Below are positions 37,472-49,826 of a stretch of 64,000 nucleotides of DNA, piece by piece (position 1 is the stretch's first letter; each line of letters starts with the position of its first letter). This DNA comes from Sphaeroforma sirkka (Eukaryota; Opisthokonta; Ichthyosporea; Ichthyophonida). The notes under the pieces were generated by a model that made no database searches, was not told the origin of the DNA, and was given only the letters and a program-made list of their open reading frames with translations. The stretch lies in the NCBI GenBank assembly GCA_001586965.3, contig LUCW03000093.1:37501-101500 (forward strand), given 5' to 3'. Made by a program: the position numbers and the translations under genes.

Positions 37472-38725
37472 CTATAACGATATGGTGTTTTCATTAAGGG
37501 CATTACCCAAACTACCGTCATATGTGCGCGACATATTCCCTTCAGCGTGTTCCCCAGATAATGGAGAACACATAGAAATGTTCGCGGGAGACAGCCTATC
37601 AGGCGACTGTAGTTTCTTGTCGGGCTCAGCATCATTGCGCTCTATTATGATTTCAATCCGATCTGCGGCGACCATCTCGGCGAACTGGTTCTGAGATGCA
37701 TCTTTGACCGATTTCAAAGCATCCTGAAAGGTGATATTCTGAGTATTCTTCGGATGCAATTTATCCTGTGGTTGCACATTCAACAGAGCCAGTATAGATA
37801 GAGTCAACAACAATTCGCACATGGTAATCGCTATCACCCACATCCGCTCATATTCGATGATGAGCACAAACCATATTGGCTGCTTCCCTGTACTAGTTGA
37901 AGGCCATAAAAGCAGTGTCACGCCCGATATCAGAGAAGAGAGGAGAATCGCTATGCCAAGCCTTGCGTAGCTTTCCCAGTAGCCAAACCCGGTACTAATA
38001 TTTCGCGACTTCCACGCGAAACATACTAATACGAAAATAGGCGGAATAAAAGGTACGAGACTGACCAATCTGGAGTACATGCCGAAATTATTATTGATGT
38101 TCTCAGCCAGTAGTATCGCATACACAATTGCAGGTGTTATGCATAGAAGATATACTATGCTGAGATTTCGACGGTGGGACCGCTGAGAGTAAGGGTATCG
38201 TACAAAAATGAAATATAAAAAGGCCTGCCTGGTGGCTATCAGTGATAAAATTGATGCCGCCCCGACCGTCACCAAAAGTAATCTAATATATTGATACCAT
38301 TTTGACGCACTTTCCAAGTCGTACCGGTGGTCTTTGAAAACCCCCATCGAGACACCCACTATGGCAAGGAATGAAGAAACACCTAAGCCGACAATAAATG
38401 ACAAACCTCTAGCTTTGATCAGGGAATATTCTCGCTTCCAGAGACAAAACGATATTAGTGCTAGGATCAAGATAACGGTGAAGACTAAAATTCCCAGATG
38501 CAAAAAAAACGCTACCGTATTGAAGTACCATTGTCCAGAGGGGTTGAAAAGGGGCTGAGTATTTTCCGATACGTTAATCCCGCAAACGTACATACTAAGA
38601 GCAAAGGTAGTGGTCAGTGCGATGAAATATACTATTGAAGCCGAAAGTGACACGACAAAGTACTGTTCCTCGGTTATGGTCCGTGTACAATACACTGTCT
38701 TGAATGTAGCGCATAAGCCCATCAT
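37472..38725 (-). CDS. Polytopic, seven-transmembrane receptor-like membrane protein
   Basis: Uninterrupted 417-residue frame, minus strand. I count about eight hydrophobic segments: roughly residues 25-48, 70-95, 105-128, 146-172, 186-206, 219-240, 256-276 and 293-317. This would fit seven membrane spans plus an anchor or re-entrant helix. Loops carry basic residues on alternating sides (WKREYSLIKARG after the second, RYPYSQRSHRR after the fourth). A polar tail of about 100 residues follows, with a short amphipathic stretch (FQDALKSVKDASQNQFAEMV) and a Ser/Pro-rich end. The pattern recalls G-protein-coupled receptors of the class C/7TM-RGS type, but no diagnostic motif is strong enough to name a family. 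It is intronless, unlike its neighbours. The first two codons are both ATG; I take the first. Confidence 0.72.
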   Translation of the reverse strand: MMGLCATFKTVYCTRTITEEQYFVVSLSASIVYFIALTTTFALSMYVCGINVSENTQPLFNPSGQWYFNTVAFFLHLGILVFTVILILALISFCLWKREYSLIKARGLSFIVGLGVSSFLAIVGVSMGVFKDHRYDLESASKWYQYIRLLLVTVGAASILSLIATRQAFLYFIFVRYPYSQRSHRRNLSIVYLLCITPAIVYAILLAENINNNFGMYSRLVSLVPFIPPIFVLVCFAWKSRNISTGFGYWESYARLGIAILLSSLISGVTLLLWPSTSTGKQPIWFVLIIEYERMWVIAITMCELLLTLSILALLNVQPQDKLHPKNTQNITFQDALKSVKDASQNQFAEMVAADRIEIIIERNDAEPDKKLQSPDRLSPANISMCSPLSGEHAEGNMSRTYDGSLGNALNENTISL

Positions 38726-41270
38726 GTTGAAACATACTATGATCTCGAAATATCAGTGCATTTCTTCACTTTCTGCTATTAAATATACATATTTTTAAGA
38801 ATGAGGTGTATACAAAATAGTACATATCTTCGAGTCAATATGAACCGCAGTGCATGTTTATTGTATATTATTGTTTTTTTTTCTCCCTTTATAAATATTA
38901 CAATCTGACACAACAGGGAGCGAGTAAAATCGGGATTTCTTCTTATTATATTTTGCAAAAATAGTATTGTGGACAGAGAGGAGTTCAGACTCGACTCCAG
39001 TAGTCAGGTAACCCCCCGACTTGTCACATTGTCGGTCCGTCACTAGTCACTGCTTACCACGTCAACCACGTCACCCAATCACCAACTCAACATGCACTCT
39101 CTCTACTAGTCTCTAGTCTCTACTACTACTAGTAGTACGTACTATTTACAGTCATTTAGTCACTCACAGAAAGGCGTATGCCTAAAAAGTAAAATGGTCA
39201 TGTCTCCTGCTCTATTGCCCATGTCTGCCCTGGGCCCCTGGGCCCTCATCATGTCAGCTTTGGATTTACTATTTGAAGGCTATGCGCCTATGCCTCAGCC
39301 CTCAAGGAGGCTCAGGCAGTCAGGCCTTATTAAGTTATTAGTCTGTACTAGGTCAGCAGTTGTTTTTTTGTTTTTTTGCCTCGATTTTTCCAAAATTATG
39401 TCTTCATTGTAAATATTCCGAAAACAGTAAAACACACTGCTATTTTTTTTTAAATAAAAATACAACTGGTCAAATAGAAATTCTATATACATATATGTAC
39501 ATAATGTTTTTTATATTTCTTATTTTTTACGCAAAACTAAAAGCACTAAAGTTCAATAGACATCGCTTTTTTTTTAAAAACAAAGCCCCGATTTGAATCT
39601 ACGTTGAACGCTTATTTTGAAATGGTATTGGCCCAACCCAATGGGTGCTCATACACGGGCTCTAAATACTGCCTCCAGAGTCCAGTCACCAGTGCCTGTG
39701 CCCTGTGAGGGAGTGCAGGGCTGCAGGCTGCACTGCTGCAGTTCTGAGTTCACAACTTTGTTCAGGTTATATTTATAGATATAGTCTACTCTCAACAACA
39801 GGCAACCAGTCAACAGTCTGCTTGCTAGTAATACTAAATAGTCTCCATCACCATGATGAGTCTATTTATGGAGTTTGGGGAGTATTAAAAGTATTTACGA
39901 TGTATGGACTCAGGTCTCAGGTCTCAGAGAGACTGAGACCTCCCCCCAGCAGAGTACAGAGTACAAAGTACAAACTATCAAATAGTAGAGTACAGCAACA
40001 ATCAGCCAACAATCTATATACAATACAATCACTGCATGGTCATGCAGTGCTAGGCAACCTAGATTATTTTTTGTACTAAAAAACTGAACTATCTGTAAAA
40101 GTGTATACTAGCAGATACGGCGAAATGGCGATACACACTCTTGAATTTTCAGGAAGTTATTGAGCAATTTGCTCTTTTAAAATAAAGGGCAAGCCCCATT
40201 AGGCCATTACCCCCGCCCCCATTCCCCCACGGCCCACGCCCTGCAGTGCTCAGTGCAGACGACTGCACCCAACAACACAAGGCCAAAGAGGTCCAGACTC
40301 CAGGTCCCCAGGACCAGACTCCAGACTCCAGATTCCAGATTCCAGACTCTAGAGTCTAGACTCCAAAAGTCCCAGAGATGTTAAAAATGAACAATTGATG
40401 AGACTACTTTCTGACTATTGCTCAGCTCATTGTCCACTTTTTAGACATTTTCATTTTACAAAAATACAAATATAGGCTTTTAAAAGTTGAACACCCTTGG
40501 GCCTTGGGGCCTTGGCTAAAAATATCAATCCCTTATCAATTGAATTTTTTGGCTCTGGGATTTTTGGCGAGATTTTTGTGCGCGCTTTCGCCATTGAATA
40601 GGGACCAACCTCACCAGGTACATGGAATCCCTGATTGCAGCATTGTCCGCAACCCGCTGGTGTTGTTCAACTATCCACGGCTACATATCGCCTGAACATT
40701 ATTACCTGGGCTCCGCCTATATGGAAGGATACGCTGAACGTTCGAGCGCTAAAACTCAGCACTAATCCAAGTAGCAGCCATCATCACCGGCACTAAATAC
40801 CCTAGGTTTTCCGAACATCAAACAAACTTCCTTCACTTTTCTGGCCTGCTTTCCACGCGACCATTTGTGGACTAACTCGGAGGTTGACTGGGACTACAAC
40901 TCGACTCAATGGCCAGCACAACCCCACTCACCCCTCTGATGCAAATTACCTGGGCTCAAGACAAACCATCACTGCGCATCCCGCACAGTATCTATACCTA
41001 CCTGAAACTATATACAGAACCACGGGCGGTCAATCACCCGACCATGTAGCTCTCGCCAACGCTGTGACGACATTAGGAAGAACCCAACAAAATGCTGGTC
41101 CAGCAGGGAGATCGCGGCAATGGCCTGGTGGCAATTCTACAACCGACTGTGTGGTCATGGGCAAATCACCAACCTCAAATCGGGACAAAACCAGACACGA
41201 CAGTCTCAACCGCTGCAATGAGCCTACACCAATCCGGCTCTGTGCTATGATTTTAACGATCGACTACCGC
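38726..41270. other. Intergenic, cryptically repetitive
   Basis: No convincing gene. Between 39.0 and 40.4 kb the sequence is unusually rich in short self-complementary words (CTAGTCTCTAG, ACTACTACTAGTAGTAGT, CTGCAGGCTGCACTGCTGCAG, CCAGACTCCAGATTCCAGA). Short open frames at 40.9-41.3 kb (plus) match nothing I know and end at the insertion point of the LTR element. Confidence 0.55.
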
Positions 41271-41275
41271 ACCGA

Positions 41276-41869
41276 TGTAGAAATACGGCCTCCGGTCAGT
41301 CTAAAATATCAAGATCAATTGAGATAATACATTGGTTTTTATTTGTATTTTAAATAATTTAGTACAAGCTCTTTTTCCAATATTTCCAAAGTGTTCTAAA
41401 TTCACTTTGATGGCTCCAATAGCCTGAGTATTTGGTATGACTCATCTACTTGGACCTATTTGAGACATTAGTAGATGTAGGATATTATAAACTAAATTTT
41501 GTAATCTCCGAACTACTACTTATAGATTTTGGTCCTCCCGCCAATCTCCAAAATCCAATAAGTCTTTTTCTTTTTTTAACTTTTCTTCAGATGGAACTTT
41601 ATTTATATCAGCTAATGTATTAACGTGACTTACGTTATTATGTCTATTTACAAATTAGGCAAGTGGTCATGAACACTTAGTACTTCTAGTGAAAATTATT
41701 CAATAAAGAACAGCTAGAGGTACGCCCTGTGTGATCGAGGATATTTAGGCTCTTAACAAGAGGCAGTCCCGATCATTCTTACACAAGCTACCACTGCTAA
41801 ATCCTAACTGACTAAATTGTATTTTAGTTTAATATAGTTTGAAACCTAGTAATTTCCATCGAAGTTTAA
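41276..41869 (+). repeat. Element A 5' LTR
   Basis: 594 bp, starts TGTAGAAATACGGCCTCCGG. Near-identical to the copy at 48331-48924. Related copies occur at 51983 and, inverted, at 57529. Confidence 0.95.
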
Positions 41870-44800
41870 ATATTTTTCAGTTATCTAGTAGTTACAGTAG
41901 TGTACTGCTTCTAGACTGTCTGACATCGATTTACTATCCAGCAAATACTATGGCTAAGGGTACTTCTAAAGGCAAGGGAGCCGCTAGCTCTAAGCCTACT
42001 AAGCCTGCCGAGGTTCCTGAGGTCCCTGTGGAAACACCTAGCCTGTCTGGAGTTGAGCCTGCCGAGGATACTGTTGGGGAAGCAAATTCTGAGGTTGTTA
42101 CAGAGGATTATTCTGAGGATGACTCGTTGGATCCTAAAGCCTTGGAAGAAGAGGTATCTACTACCGCGGAAAGGCTCACCAGCGTCCGTGTATCACCTAG
42201 GAGTGAAGCTCAGGACCCCAGCTTGCCCCCTGACCACGTGCCGTCAAATATTGGGGATAAACGTCGAAAGGCTGGAAAATTCGTGAATACGAATGTCGGG
42301 GGCATTATAACTCCACATCTAAAGGACACTCCAGCACAAATCCGGAGTGAAAAGGAAGTATTGGACCTGTCCGAAAATTTCGGTTTCGCCATCGATGGAG
42401 AAGCCATTCCATTCAGCTCAAATCTTGGGGCCGAAGCTGAGGACACCATAATTCGACAACGAGTGGTTGGATCCTCTCAATCTTGACGCCAATTGAACCG
42501 CACTGAAGCGCTCTTGAAGGAGCTAGCGGCAGCAACAGTTGTGGACCCCTCTATCGTGTCCCACTTGGCTGATATTCTTCCTATACCGAAGAAGAAGAAA
42601 AATTCGGGCCCAGTTTCGAACCCGAGACCTACTGGTTTACCAGCCAGTATGTTTACCACTAAGCCAGTTACCACTGGCGAGAGAGAAAATATTTCAAAAT
42701 TTAATCTCTATAGCTCTGATGCTACCATTGACCATCCTCTTGACAAACCTAACCCTGTCAGAGGATATGATCGTATGGAACTCGATGAGGCTTACCATCC
42801 TCGTAATATCGACCCTCATTTGCCAAGTAACCCTGGTAATCACGATTTTGGCAATCGCTACACCAGTACCTCGTTAGAGAGTTCCCGCTCTAATCCTGAG
42901 GATGAGGAAGTGAGAACCAGACATACTCGTCTCAGGCTATTACGCTCTGGTATGCAAGTCCTTGAGGACCGTCTATTGAATGACTCTGACCTTGACGATA
43001 GGAAAGCGGATAACATTCGCTATCTAATCGATAACAAGAGAAAGGAAATAGACACCATCTTGGCACTAGCAGCCCGTAGCACTGAGCATGAGTCTCGTGA
43101 ACACTTAGAACCAAGCTTTATAAAGCAGCTAGGTAACGCGCAGGCTGAGGTCGATTTCTCTACTAATGAGAGTACAGTGGAGACACTGAAGGCCTTCGAC
43201 CAACTTAAGGAGTCTGCCAGCCTTAAGGATAAGCAGATGATGAATGCCTTTATTCATTTCTGTGAGCCAGGTGAATGGCGAACTATCTTGAAGGCTCATG
43301 AGCCCAACTGGAAAGCCCTACCCTGGCACCAGTTGCGTGATAATATACTTAACACCTTTTTTTGAAGATGCACGTGACCGTGAACTTCTAGAGTCTCGCA
43401 AGTTCTTTGCGAACGATACCACTATTCGAGGTGCTCTAGCTCATATGACACATATGAATACTCGGATGGGTGGTCGTACCTATACTGGCGAATATTTATT
43501 AATTTGTCAGATGATGGAGACTCTGGGAGCTAACCTCTTTAAGAAAGTCAATGATGACATCATCGCCTATGGTGATTTGCGATCTATGCCTTGGTCTGTC
43601 TTTGAGAAAATAGTACACAAGCATACCAATTCCTCTACTAGAGTACTTAGTACCACGAGCTACACCCAGCCCACTAAGCGAAACGCAGTAGAGACTAATA
43701 CTGCGCGTAGTACTAAGAAACCTCGCACTACTACTGGAGGGGGTACTGGCTCTACTTCTACCGAACCGAAAGGTGATAAGAAGGTGAGAGCGCCTTGCAA
43801 GAAGTGTGGTTACAACCTCACAAAACGTAATGGCAAGTGGAATGGTAGACAGGACCCTGTTAAGTGTGCACCAGGCAAGCCAGATTTTGGACACTATATG
43901 AAAGAGTGTGCTACTTGCAAGGGTACTAACGGTTGGCACAAAGAGGATTGCAAGGACTTACCGGACGTCCAAGTTAAGCACTGACAGTACCATATGTGCG
44001 CACTAGAGCAAGATTATGAGAAAATGTTCAATAAAATCTATACCAAAAGAGATGAACGTATCTTTCAAACAGTTTTCGTAAATGGAGAAAAATTTATGGC
44101 ACTATTTGATCCAGGGGCTGAAGTCTCTGCTATCTCACGCCGAGTAGCCTACGCTACAGATATGGCTGTCCATAACGAAACAACTGATTTAATCTTGGGA
44201 AATGGCAAAGTAACTACTTGCAAACAAGTCATTGACTATGCACACATAATGCTGTCAGATAGAAGAGAAGTGAAGACTCACCTAATCGTTACTGACATGT
44301 CTCAGAAATACGATTTAATTATAGGTATGACTGATCTTCTCAGTTTAGGTATAACACTCACTGGTCTGCCTAATGGGCTAGACCCGAATAAAGATCAGTC
44401 AGATGATAATATGTTAAGATACCTAAACCTCCGGAAGGTGAAGCAAAGGATATGATTCCGCACTTCACCGATATAATTATGGACTTAATTATACAAAACA
44501 GGAAGATTGCAATAACTGACTGGTGTATGTTTAAGTTCTCTAATGGGTACGTTAGACTTGACTTAACAAACGTCGACTTCTCTAAGTTAAAGTGTCCTTC
44601 ACATAACTACGTGAGTTGGAGACACAAAGACGTTGTCAAAACCCAAATCGAAGATTGGTTAAAACAGGGTATAATTGAAATCAATTATGATGCAACCCCA
44701 GTTAACTTAGCTCTCTTAGCGGTCGATCAATATAAATCTGATGGAACGTTTAGTAAAACAAGAGTAGTACTAGACCTGTCGCCAATCAACAAACTAATTC

Positions 44801-47800
44801 CGCAACATAGTTTTCCCTTACCTAAGATAAGCGAGATACTACGCAAAATGGAGGGTGCGACTATCTTTTTCAAGATAGACTTAAAAGCTGCATTCCATCA
44901 ACTACAAATATATGAGCCTCATAGGAAATACTTTTCCTTTACTTGGCAAGGTAAGAAGTACCAGTTTAAAGGTGCACCTGAAGGCTTACACATGTTACCT
45001 TCTTTCTTCCAACAAGTTATGATGGAACTATTTGCGGACCTGTCGTATAACGTATCAGTCTATTTAGAGGATATAGTTATCTTTACAAAGACAGCACATG
45101 AACATGCTAAACTCGTCAAAGAAGTCTTAAAGCGACTTAATCATGCTAAACTTAAGATTAACGAAGACAAGTGTTCTTTTGCTAAAGATACTATACACTT
45201 GCTTGGCTACAAAGTATCTGCAGCAGGGGTAGAAATTGATCCTGGCAAGAAACAGTTTCTGTTGGATTTATCAACACCAATTACTGGAAGAGATGTGAAC
45301 TCTGTGTGTGGGTTTGTTAACTTCTTCTCGGATTCGGTACCGCATCTTTCTCATTACTTAAAGCCTTTCAGTCACCTACGGCTGCACAAAGGACCTTTGG
45401 GAAAGCTTTGGACTAAAGAATGTGATGATGCATTTAAACTAGTCAAAAGTAAAGTAATGGACGCACCGATCATGCAGTACCCTGTGGATGGTGTCCCATT
45501 CCAAGTAGCAACCGACGCTTCAGATCGAGCGGTAGGTGGAGTGCCTTACCAAACGATAAATGGTAAACCGCGCTACATACAATTCTTTAGCAAGAGTTAT
45601 AATAAGAGTCAACGGAATTACCCTACCGTTAAACAAGAGCTCCTTGCTATAGTTACTGCGCCAAGACAGTTTAAAGACTACCTTTATGGAAGTTACTTTA
45701 CTGTCGCCTGTGATCAAAAGTCTTTAACATACTTAAAAGATATGAACCCTGATTCACAGTTGGTGAGCCGCTGGCATGACATTATTGCCAAGTTTGCTTT
45801 TAATATAACACACATACCAGGAATACATAACCATCTTCCTGACATGCTCTCTCGACTTGTGCCCGACTACCAGAAAACAGTCAAGGAGTTATTAGCAACC
45901 GATTGGATGCTAAATAAGAAATGGTTTAACCTCGCTCAATCACGATGGGGTCCATTTACTGTTGATATGTTCGCCGCAGAACATAACAAACAGGTTTCTG
46001 AATATAGGTCGTTGACTCATCCTAAAGGTGATGCATTTCAGCTTGACTTATCAAAAGCATAATGCGTGGGCTAACCCACCTTGTCAACTTATCGCACAGT
46101 TGTTAAATTATGTTAATATTACTAAATCTACCATTACGCTGTGTTGTCCCTTACGTAACTCCGACCCATGGATACGTGATTTAATTAATATGATTCAAGA
46201 CGAACCTATTTATGTCGACCGTGAAACCGACACGTTCTTGTATCAGGGATCCTATTCTATTAAGAAGACGCCTTGGAAACACACTATTGTTTGTCGCATC
46301 GGTCATGCAGGTACCACTAAGTGGAAACCCTCAACCGAATTCTTAGCTAAACTAGAGGAGTCTAAAGAGTTTGAACAAAAGCTCAAGACTCGTACAACAC
46401 ATGCACCCAACAAGATTGCAGTCGAGGTAATGCCGATCGAAACGGCATTAGATCGTAAAACATGGAACTAGCTAAGGCCATGGATCAAAGACTCAAAACT
46501 CTAAGAGAACCTGAAGCTCGCACTCAACTACTTAAAGCGCTGCTTAAAGAACAGCCAGGAGTTGCGAAACAACTGAAGAAGATACTTCAACAATCCAATG
46601 TTGTCAATTATGTATCTCAGGAGTCTACCCCTCCTGATACTGAGGTTGCCCTTTCCAACAGGACTATGGTTCATCCAGCCAGCGTTACGCAGAATCTGAC
46701 TGACTTAGAGGAGCTCGAAAGTAGAGTTAAAATTATACATAATTTAACGCATCGAGCATATGAGCATACTTATAAAATGGCTATTCGTGCAGGGCTTGAT
46801 CACCCGGCGCTGAAAGAAACCATACGTGAAGTATACCGACGCTGTACTGATTGTGAAAAGAACCAGATCAAGCGATACGGTTGGGCACCCCTAAAAGTGT
46901 GACAGAAGACCAACCGATGCGCCGAGTCATAGTCGATTTGGTTAAACTCCCGCGATCCAAGCATACTGGCGATGTATATATCTGTCATTTCTTATGTGTG
47001 GCTTCGGGCTATAACTTGCTTTATGCAATACCGAACAAACGTCCACAAACAGTGGCAGAATTATGCTATCACGTCTTCAATGACTTCGGTTTCCCCGAGT
47101 ACTATGTTCTGATAACGGTAGTGAGTTTTGTACCGACGTAATGGAGGCACTTATACTCGTATCAGGCATGACCCATAGACGTGGTGTTCCTTACAAACCT
47201 CAAACGCAGGGTGCAAATGAGACACGTCATAGAGAATTTAAGAAACTCTTGCGTACCGCACTAGACGACGTTGAGGATATGTGGCCTTATCATTTGAAAT
47301 GGGTTCAGACTCAAATGAATAACTGCATGAATCCTCAAACTGGAACACTCCCGTTTCACTATTTCTTTGGCCGCTATAGTGAATTACAAGCAACGTTTGA
47401 TAAAACTGCGCCCGAGAAACACGCTACCCCGTGGCTACAAAAGATCGAGCATATGCAGAACGTTGTTTACCCCTGTTTACTCGAGCACAAAAAATCGCGT
47501 TCTACTTAAAGCGTATGACCGATGGAATAACACTAAGAACATTGTTCAGTTCAAAGTCGGCGATTACGTTAACATTATAAATCGAAACGCCAACGTTACC
47601 GAACTCTCTTCTAAGACGATAAGACCTTTTGTTATTTCCTACCATGATGAGAAGAGTGATACTTACGAAGTGAATAACATTGATGGTACTAGCGCAACCA
47701 ATCTAGGCACTCACCGTATCCCTACCTCCGAACTCTCATTCGCTCGCTCATTTGATTCTGATGTACCAGTTATGGAGTCACAAGTCAAAGATATAATTGA

Positions 47801-48330
47801 CAAAACATCCGAGGACGGTTACACTTACTACAAGACCCGTTTCATGGATGGGACAGTAGCTTGGCTAACCTCCGATGCATTTCGTGAATCTCGCGACTTT
47901 CTTCGTATCTTTAATAAGAAATGTAATAAGCGTTTACATAAGAACACACGAGATAAACGAAAAGGGTTTCCTCAGGTGACTACAAACCCTGACGGATCTG
48001 AAACTCCCTATTTGCCACCTACTTCCTACGTGTCTAAACTTTCTGATCTGCTTACCAACAGTGCAGAAAATTGTTCAAACTTACTTACTAATGAAGAACA
48101 GCCTTTGGCTATTACCTTACCAAATAATAAACGTAAGGCGCCTACATCGGAAATGGTTACTGGACCAAATACTAAACGACATAGAGTACAACATGAGTCT
48201 TGAACTCGTACATATAGGCACATACTTACTCGATAAGTCATGACCGAAACCGTTTTTACTTTGGTTTTTGCTTTACCAACTGGATCGTATCTTAACGTAC
48301 GTTCGTAGTTCTAAAAGCTACTGGGGGCTA

Positions 48331-48924
48331 TGTAGAAATACGGCCTCCGGTCAGTCTAAAATATCAAGATCAATTGAGATAATACATTGGTTTTTATTTG
48401 TATTTTAAATAATTTAGTACAAGCTCTTTTTCCAATATTTCCAAAGTGTTCTAAATTCACTTTGATGGCTTCAATAGCCTGAGTATTTGGTATGACTCAT
48501 CTACTTGGACCTATTTGAGACATTAGTAGATGTAGGATATTATAAACTAAATTTTATAATCTCCGAACTACTACTTATAAATTTTGGTCCTCCCGCCAAT
48601 CTCCAAAATCCAATAAGTCTTTTTCTTTTTTTAACTTTTCTTCAGATGGAACTTTATTTATATCAGCTAATGTATTAACGTGACTTACGTTATTATGTCT
48701 ATTTACAAATTAGGCAAGTGGTCATGAACACTTAGTACTTCTAGTGAAAATTATTCAATAAAGAACAGCTAGAGGTACGCCCTGTGTGATCGAGGATATT
48801 TAGGCTCTTAACAAGAGGCAGTCCCGATCATTCTTACACAAGCTACCACTGCTAAATCCTAACTGACTAAATTGTATTTTAGTTTAATATAGTTTGAAAC
48901 CTAGTAATTTCCATCGAAGTTTAT
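48331..48924 (+). repeat. Element A 3' LTR
   Basis: Matches the 5' LTR almost base for base. It is preceded by a short purine-rich tract (CTACTGGGGGCTA), a likely plus-strand primer site. Confidence 0.95.
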
Positions 48925-49820
48925 ACCGACGGCTATCTCTGCCCTGTCTGGCCCCAGTGGCCACAAATTCACCTCCATTCATTTTGCCTGCATCAAACAC
49001 AAGTAGTAAGCTTAAATGCAGTAAACCGGTTGCGACAGCCGAATCTGTGTGCAGTATCCTCCAGGATTGTACAAACTTTATTTCTGAGTCTCACAGTAAA
49101 AGTCCAGCGGTACTTTATCGGTCACGTGTGACAGAGGAAATTGAGGGCACTACACGACACAGACCCAATCCGTACCACAGAGGTGGGTACTCTACTTAGT
49201 AGGTCAGCAAGCGAATATGTGGAACATTCGATAGTAACAGTGTTTTGTCAACACCGGCCCGAATTGACTCAGCGCATATCTTCCATTGTCGACTCACTTG
49301 GCCCAAGCTTCAAACGGGAATTTACTGACCACTTCTTCCCATCAATCTTTCCTGAACCACTACAGCGACTGTGAGAGCCATACCATATGTTCATACATTG
49401 TAACATACATACTTGTCATTTTTGAAATATATAATGTTATTCCTATGGAAGCTGGTAGATTTTTTCAATAATATACATCATACTCATTTCTACTGGTAAG
49501 CTCTCGCTTGTTACATCGTGCCATCGGCTGACTAGTTGTGAGTCAGGTTTCATATCTTTCATATATTGTAGAAACTTCTGAACACATGCTACTTCAAAGG
49601 TAGTACCATATAGAAAGTTTTTGAAGTGATGTAGAGCAGTATCTATTCCTAGTAGTTCTTGTTTCACTGTAGGATACGCTCATTAACTCTTACTTAACCT
49701 CTTTGAGTAGAACATGACATATCGTGGTTTACCTTCAATCATTTGGTATAAGACTTCGCCTACCGCCATATAGATGCATCGGTAGCTATTTGGATTCAAA
49801 CCGTTAATGTAAATGAAGAA
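48925..49820. mobile_element. Flank of element A with an inverted retroelement scrap
   Basis: The first 500 bp carry short open frames of no known family. At about 49.48-49.70 kb the minus strand encodes a scrap of Gypsy RNase H resembling element A (QELLGIDTALHHFKNFLYG, DSQLVSRWHD). It is a fragment only. Confidence 0.7.
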
Positions 49821-49826
49821 GTTATA

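Larger units (their letters stand above)
41276..48924 (+). mobile_element. Full-length Ty3/Gypsy-like LTR retroelement (element A), broken
   Basis: Fossil LTR element with two matching LTRs, a gag-pol order of protease, RT, RNase H, integrase, and a 5-bp flanking duplication ACCGA (41271-41275 and 48925-48929). Approximate parts: gag from 41.95 kb, Cys/His nucleocapsid region near 43.8-43.96 kb, protease 44.0-44.4, RT 44.6-45.3, RNase H 45.4-45.9, a methyltransferase-like segment about 45.95-46.3, integrase with an HHCC zinc region about 46.7-47.5, and a C-terminal chromo-like segment about 47.8-47.9 kb. The RNase H to integrase order places it in Ty3/Gypsy, not Copia. The LTRs differ at only about three of 594 positions, so insertion is recent. 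The internal region is nevertheless broken, with roughly half a dozen breaks. Confidence 0.93.

Noticed and set aside
37404-37694. Plus-strand frame opposite the receptor-like gene
   Set aside because: Antisense shadow of the longer minus-strand frame. It lacks hydrophobic or family features.
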